Source of the DNA: Thermoplasmata archaeon
GTDB lineage: Archaea > Thermoplasmatota > Thermoplasmata > Thermoplasmatales > Thermoplasmataceae
Reading direction: 5' to 3'
Assembly: GCA_021835185.1 (NCBI GenBank)
Contig: JAKBQO010000069.1
Coordinates: forward strand, 1-7,432
DNA length: 7,432 bases
Each line of letters opens with the position of its first letter. Within the stretch, counting starts at the first letter, position 1. Under the pieces are notes generated by a model, which searched no databases, was not told the DNA's origin, and saw only the letters and a list, made by a program, of their open reading frames with translations. Of this stretch, positions 6,244-7,432 are shown one piece after another. A program made the translations under genes and the position numbers.

Positions 6244-7236
6244 ATGGCTGGTAAAATTGTTGTTATAGGCGGAGGCATTGCAGGCATTTCTGCAAAGTTG
6301 AGAAACAGAAAATCAAAACTTGTGGATGAAAATCCTTTTATGGTCATGGCTCCGAGAATCATAGATATACTTCGGGGTAAAAGTATAGATTTTGCTAAAA
6401 TAAATAGAAATCTTGATTATACTGGAAAAGTCACCGGGGTAGATTTGGACGAAAAAACTGTTAATATAAATGGAAAAAATATAGCATATGAAAAACTTGT
6501 CATAGCTACCGGCCATTCCCAGAAATATGATTTCATAAATGGGAGCAAGTATATCCATGGATTTTCCGGACTTGATGATGCACTTTACCTTCGCAATCAG
6601 CTGGTGAGCAGGAAGAAAATAGTAATAATTGGCGGAGGATATCTGGGAGTGGAGCTTGCTGGAGCAATGCAGAACGCCAGTATAACCATACTGGAAGCTG
6701 GAAACCGTATCCTCGCTGGCCTGCCATTAAAGTTTTCAGATTATGCCACACAATTGCTCGAGAAGAATGGGGTAAATATAGAACTTGGAAACCCTGTTGA
6801 CGAGGTTAAGAAGGATTGTGTGGTATCCGGCACAAAAAAGTTTAATTCAGATATCACATTATTCGCCGGAGGATTTACAGGGAATCTCCCGGAAATGAAA
6901 CAGGAATTAAAGACAAAGAACTCCAGGATTGTTGTAAATTCATTTTTGCAATCTGTGGATTATCCTGATGTATATGCCGCAGGTGATTCAATGCTGGTGG
7001 ATAATGGCGGATTTATTCCTATGTCGGCTATAATTGCCAGGTCATCCGGGATTACAGCAATGGAAAACGCAATGGGAGGGACAAAACCCTTTGTACCGAA
7101 TAATTTTGCAAATATTATCAGGGTGAGGGACCAGTATTTTGGGACGATTGGCAATATTTTTGTGCATGGAAGCATGGCACGCATAATAAAAGAAGCAGCG
7201 GTTGCACTTTCCATAAACCATGCGCGGGAAGTATAG
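6244..7236 (+). CDS. FAD/NAD(P)-dependent oxidoreductase, NDH-2-like
   Basis: This 330-residue flavoprotein has the two-dinucleotide-fold layout of pyridine nucleotide-disulfide oxidoreductases. Seen are VVIGGGIAGISA at the N-terminus (FAD, GGG at 9-11), an IATGHS segment near residue 85, IVIIGGGYLGVELAG around 126-140 (NAD(P)H) and YAAGDS (244-249, second FAD motif). Its single cysteine argues against sulfide:quinone reductase and thioredoxin reductase, which need paired cysteines; a type II NADH dehydrogenase-like or ferredoxin reductase-like role is the best inference. It is shorter than usual NDH-2 (about 400) and I see no C-terminal membrane helix pair. The first FAD fold is compact: only about ten residues separate the glycine loop from LVDENPF. 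ATG 6244 puts the FAD motif at the expected distance from the N-terminus; an in-frame ATG at 6094 would add 50 residues of unknown type. Confidence 0.88.
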   Translation: MAGKIVVIGGGIAGISAKLRNRKSKLVDENPFMVMAPRIIDILRGKSIDFAKINRNLDYTGKVTGVDLDEKTVNINGKNIAYEKLVIATGHSQKYDFINGSKYIHGFSGLDDALYLRNQLVSRKKIVIIGGGYLGVELAGAMQNASITILEAGNRILAGLPLKFSDYATQLLEKNGVNIELGNPVDEVKKDCVVSGTKKFNSDITLFAGGFTGNLPEMKQELKTKNSRIVVNSFLQSVDYPDVYAAGDSMLVDNGGFIPMSAIIARSSGITAMENAMGGTKPFVPNNFANIIRVRDQYFGTIGNIFVHGSMARIIKEAAVALSINHAREV

Positions 7237-7371
7237 GAATTACGATGAGTTTACATTATAGTATTTAAATATTCCTACATAACTGTCAGTTTCTACTAGC
7301 AATCCAGACACATTGTTAAAAACTATATGGAAACACAGAAATAAGATAAATTCGTACAGAAATTTAACATA

Positions 7372-7381
7372 AAATTTAATA
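7372..7381 (+). promoter_or_regulatory. Possible TATA box near the window end
   Basis: AAATTTAATA is centred about 27 bases before an ATG at 7404 that opens a frame to the end of the window. The spacing matches the leaderless pattern of the other lead genes. The rest of 7237-7403 is AT-rich with no gene; it includes a 10-base palindrome TATTTAAATA at 7262-7271, which could be another TATA element. Confidence 0.3.
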
Positions 7382-7403
7382 GTTATTATTGATATAGAAA
7401 TGT

Positions 7404-7432
7404 ATGAAAACAACAATTTCACATATTAAGGC
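7404..7432 (+). CDS. Possible start of a further gene, cut by the window end
   Basis: An ATG at 7404 begins a frame (MKTTISHIK) that stays open to the last base. Only nine full codons are visible, so no product can be proposed. Support is limited to the TATA-like box about 27 bases upstream and the lack of a competing gene. Confidence 0.22.

Noticed and set aside
6244..7236. Sulfide:quinone oxidoreductase
   Set aside because: The protein has a single cysteine (in KKDCVVSG) and so lacks the catalytic cysteine pair.
7240..7422. A 60-residue minus-strand reading frame (GTG start)
   Set aside because: It is rich in Phe, Ile and Tyr as expected of random AT-rich DNA, has no ribosome binding site, and shows no motif.

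Overview
The window looks like chromosome from an AT-rich archaeon, most likely of the order Thermoplasmatales (Ferroplasma, Acidiplasma, Picrophilus or Cuniculiplasma type). The reasons are the indolepyruvate:ferredoxin oxidoreductase pair, an archaeal set of anaerobic cobalamin genes with fused CobA-HemD and CbiE-CbiT, heavy use of ATA (Ile) and AGG (Arg) codons, TATA-like boxes about 25 bases before lead genes that lack a Shine-Dalgarno site, and GGTGA-type ribosome binding sites before operon-internal genes. The genus is inference. I see no rRNA, tRNA, CRISPR array, transposase or other mobile element.

Layout. 1-902 (+): the C-terminal end of iorA and complete iorB, joined by an ATGA overlap. 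Their complex oxidises aryl pyruvates with ferredoxin. 903-1024: a promoter region. 1025-4896 (+): a compact operon for the corrin ring: cobA-hemD fusion, cbiET fusion, cbiL and cbiF, all overlapping. Together they supply the methylations at C2, C7, C20, C11, C5 and C15 plus the C12 decarboxylation. CbiD, CbiG, CbiH, CbiC and CbiJ activities are not in the window. 4879-5955 (-): an unrecognised coiled-coil protein that overlaps the end of cbiF tail to tail. 5956-6243: a divergent promoter region that may hold a gene relic. 6244-7236 (+): a compact FAD/NAD(P)-dependent oxidoreductase of the NDH-2-like family. 7237-7432: AT-rich DNA with a possible leaderless start of another gene at 7404.

The most striking point is the cbiL/cbiF junction. 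The cbiF frame contains no ATG, GTG or TTG where the family start belongs. It has ACG at 4135-4137, four bases after a GGTGA site. A single C-to-T change at 4136 would create an ATGA that starts cbiF and stops cbiL together, exactly the arrangement at the iorA/iorB and cbiET/cbiL junctions. Either cbiF uses an ACG start, or this base is a mutation or sequencing error. A start at the first ATG (4318) would remove 61 residues including the SAM-binding loop.
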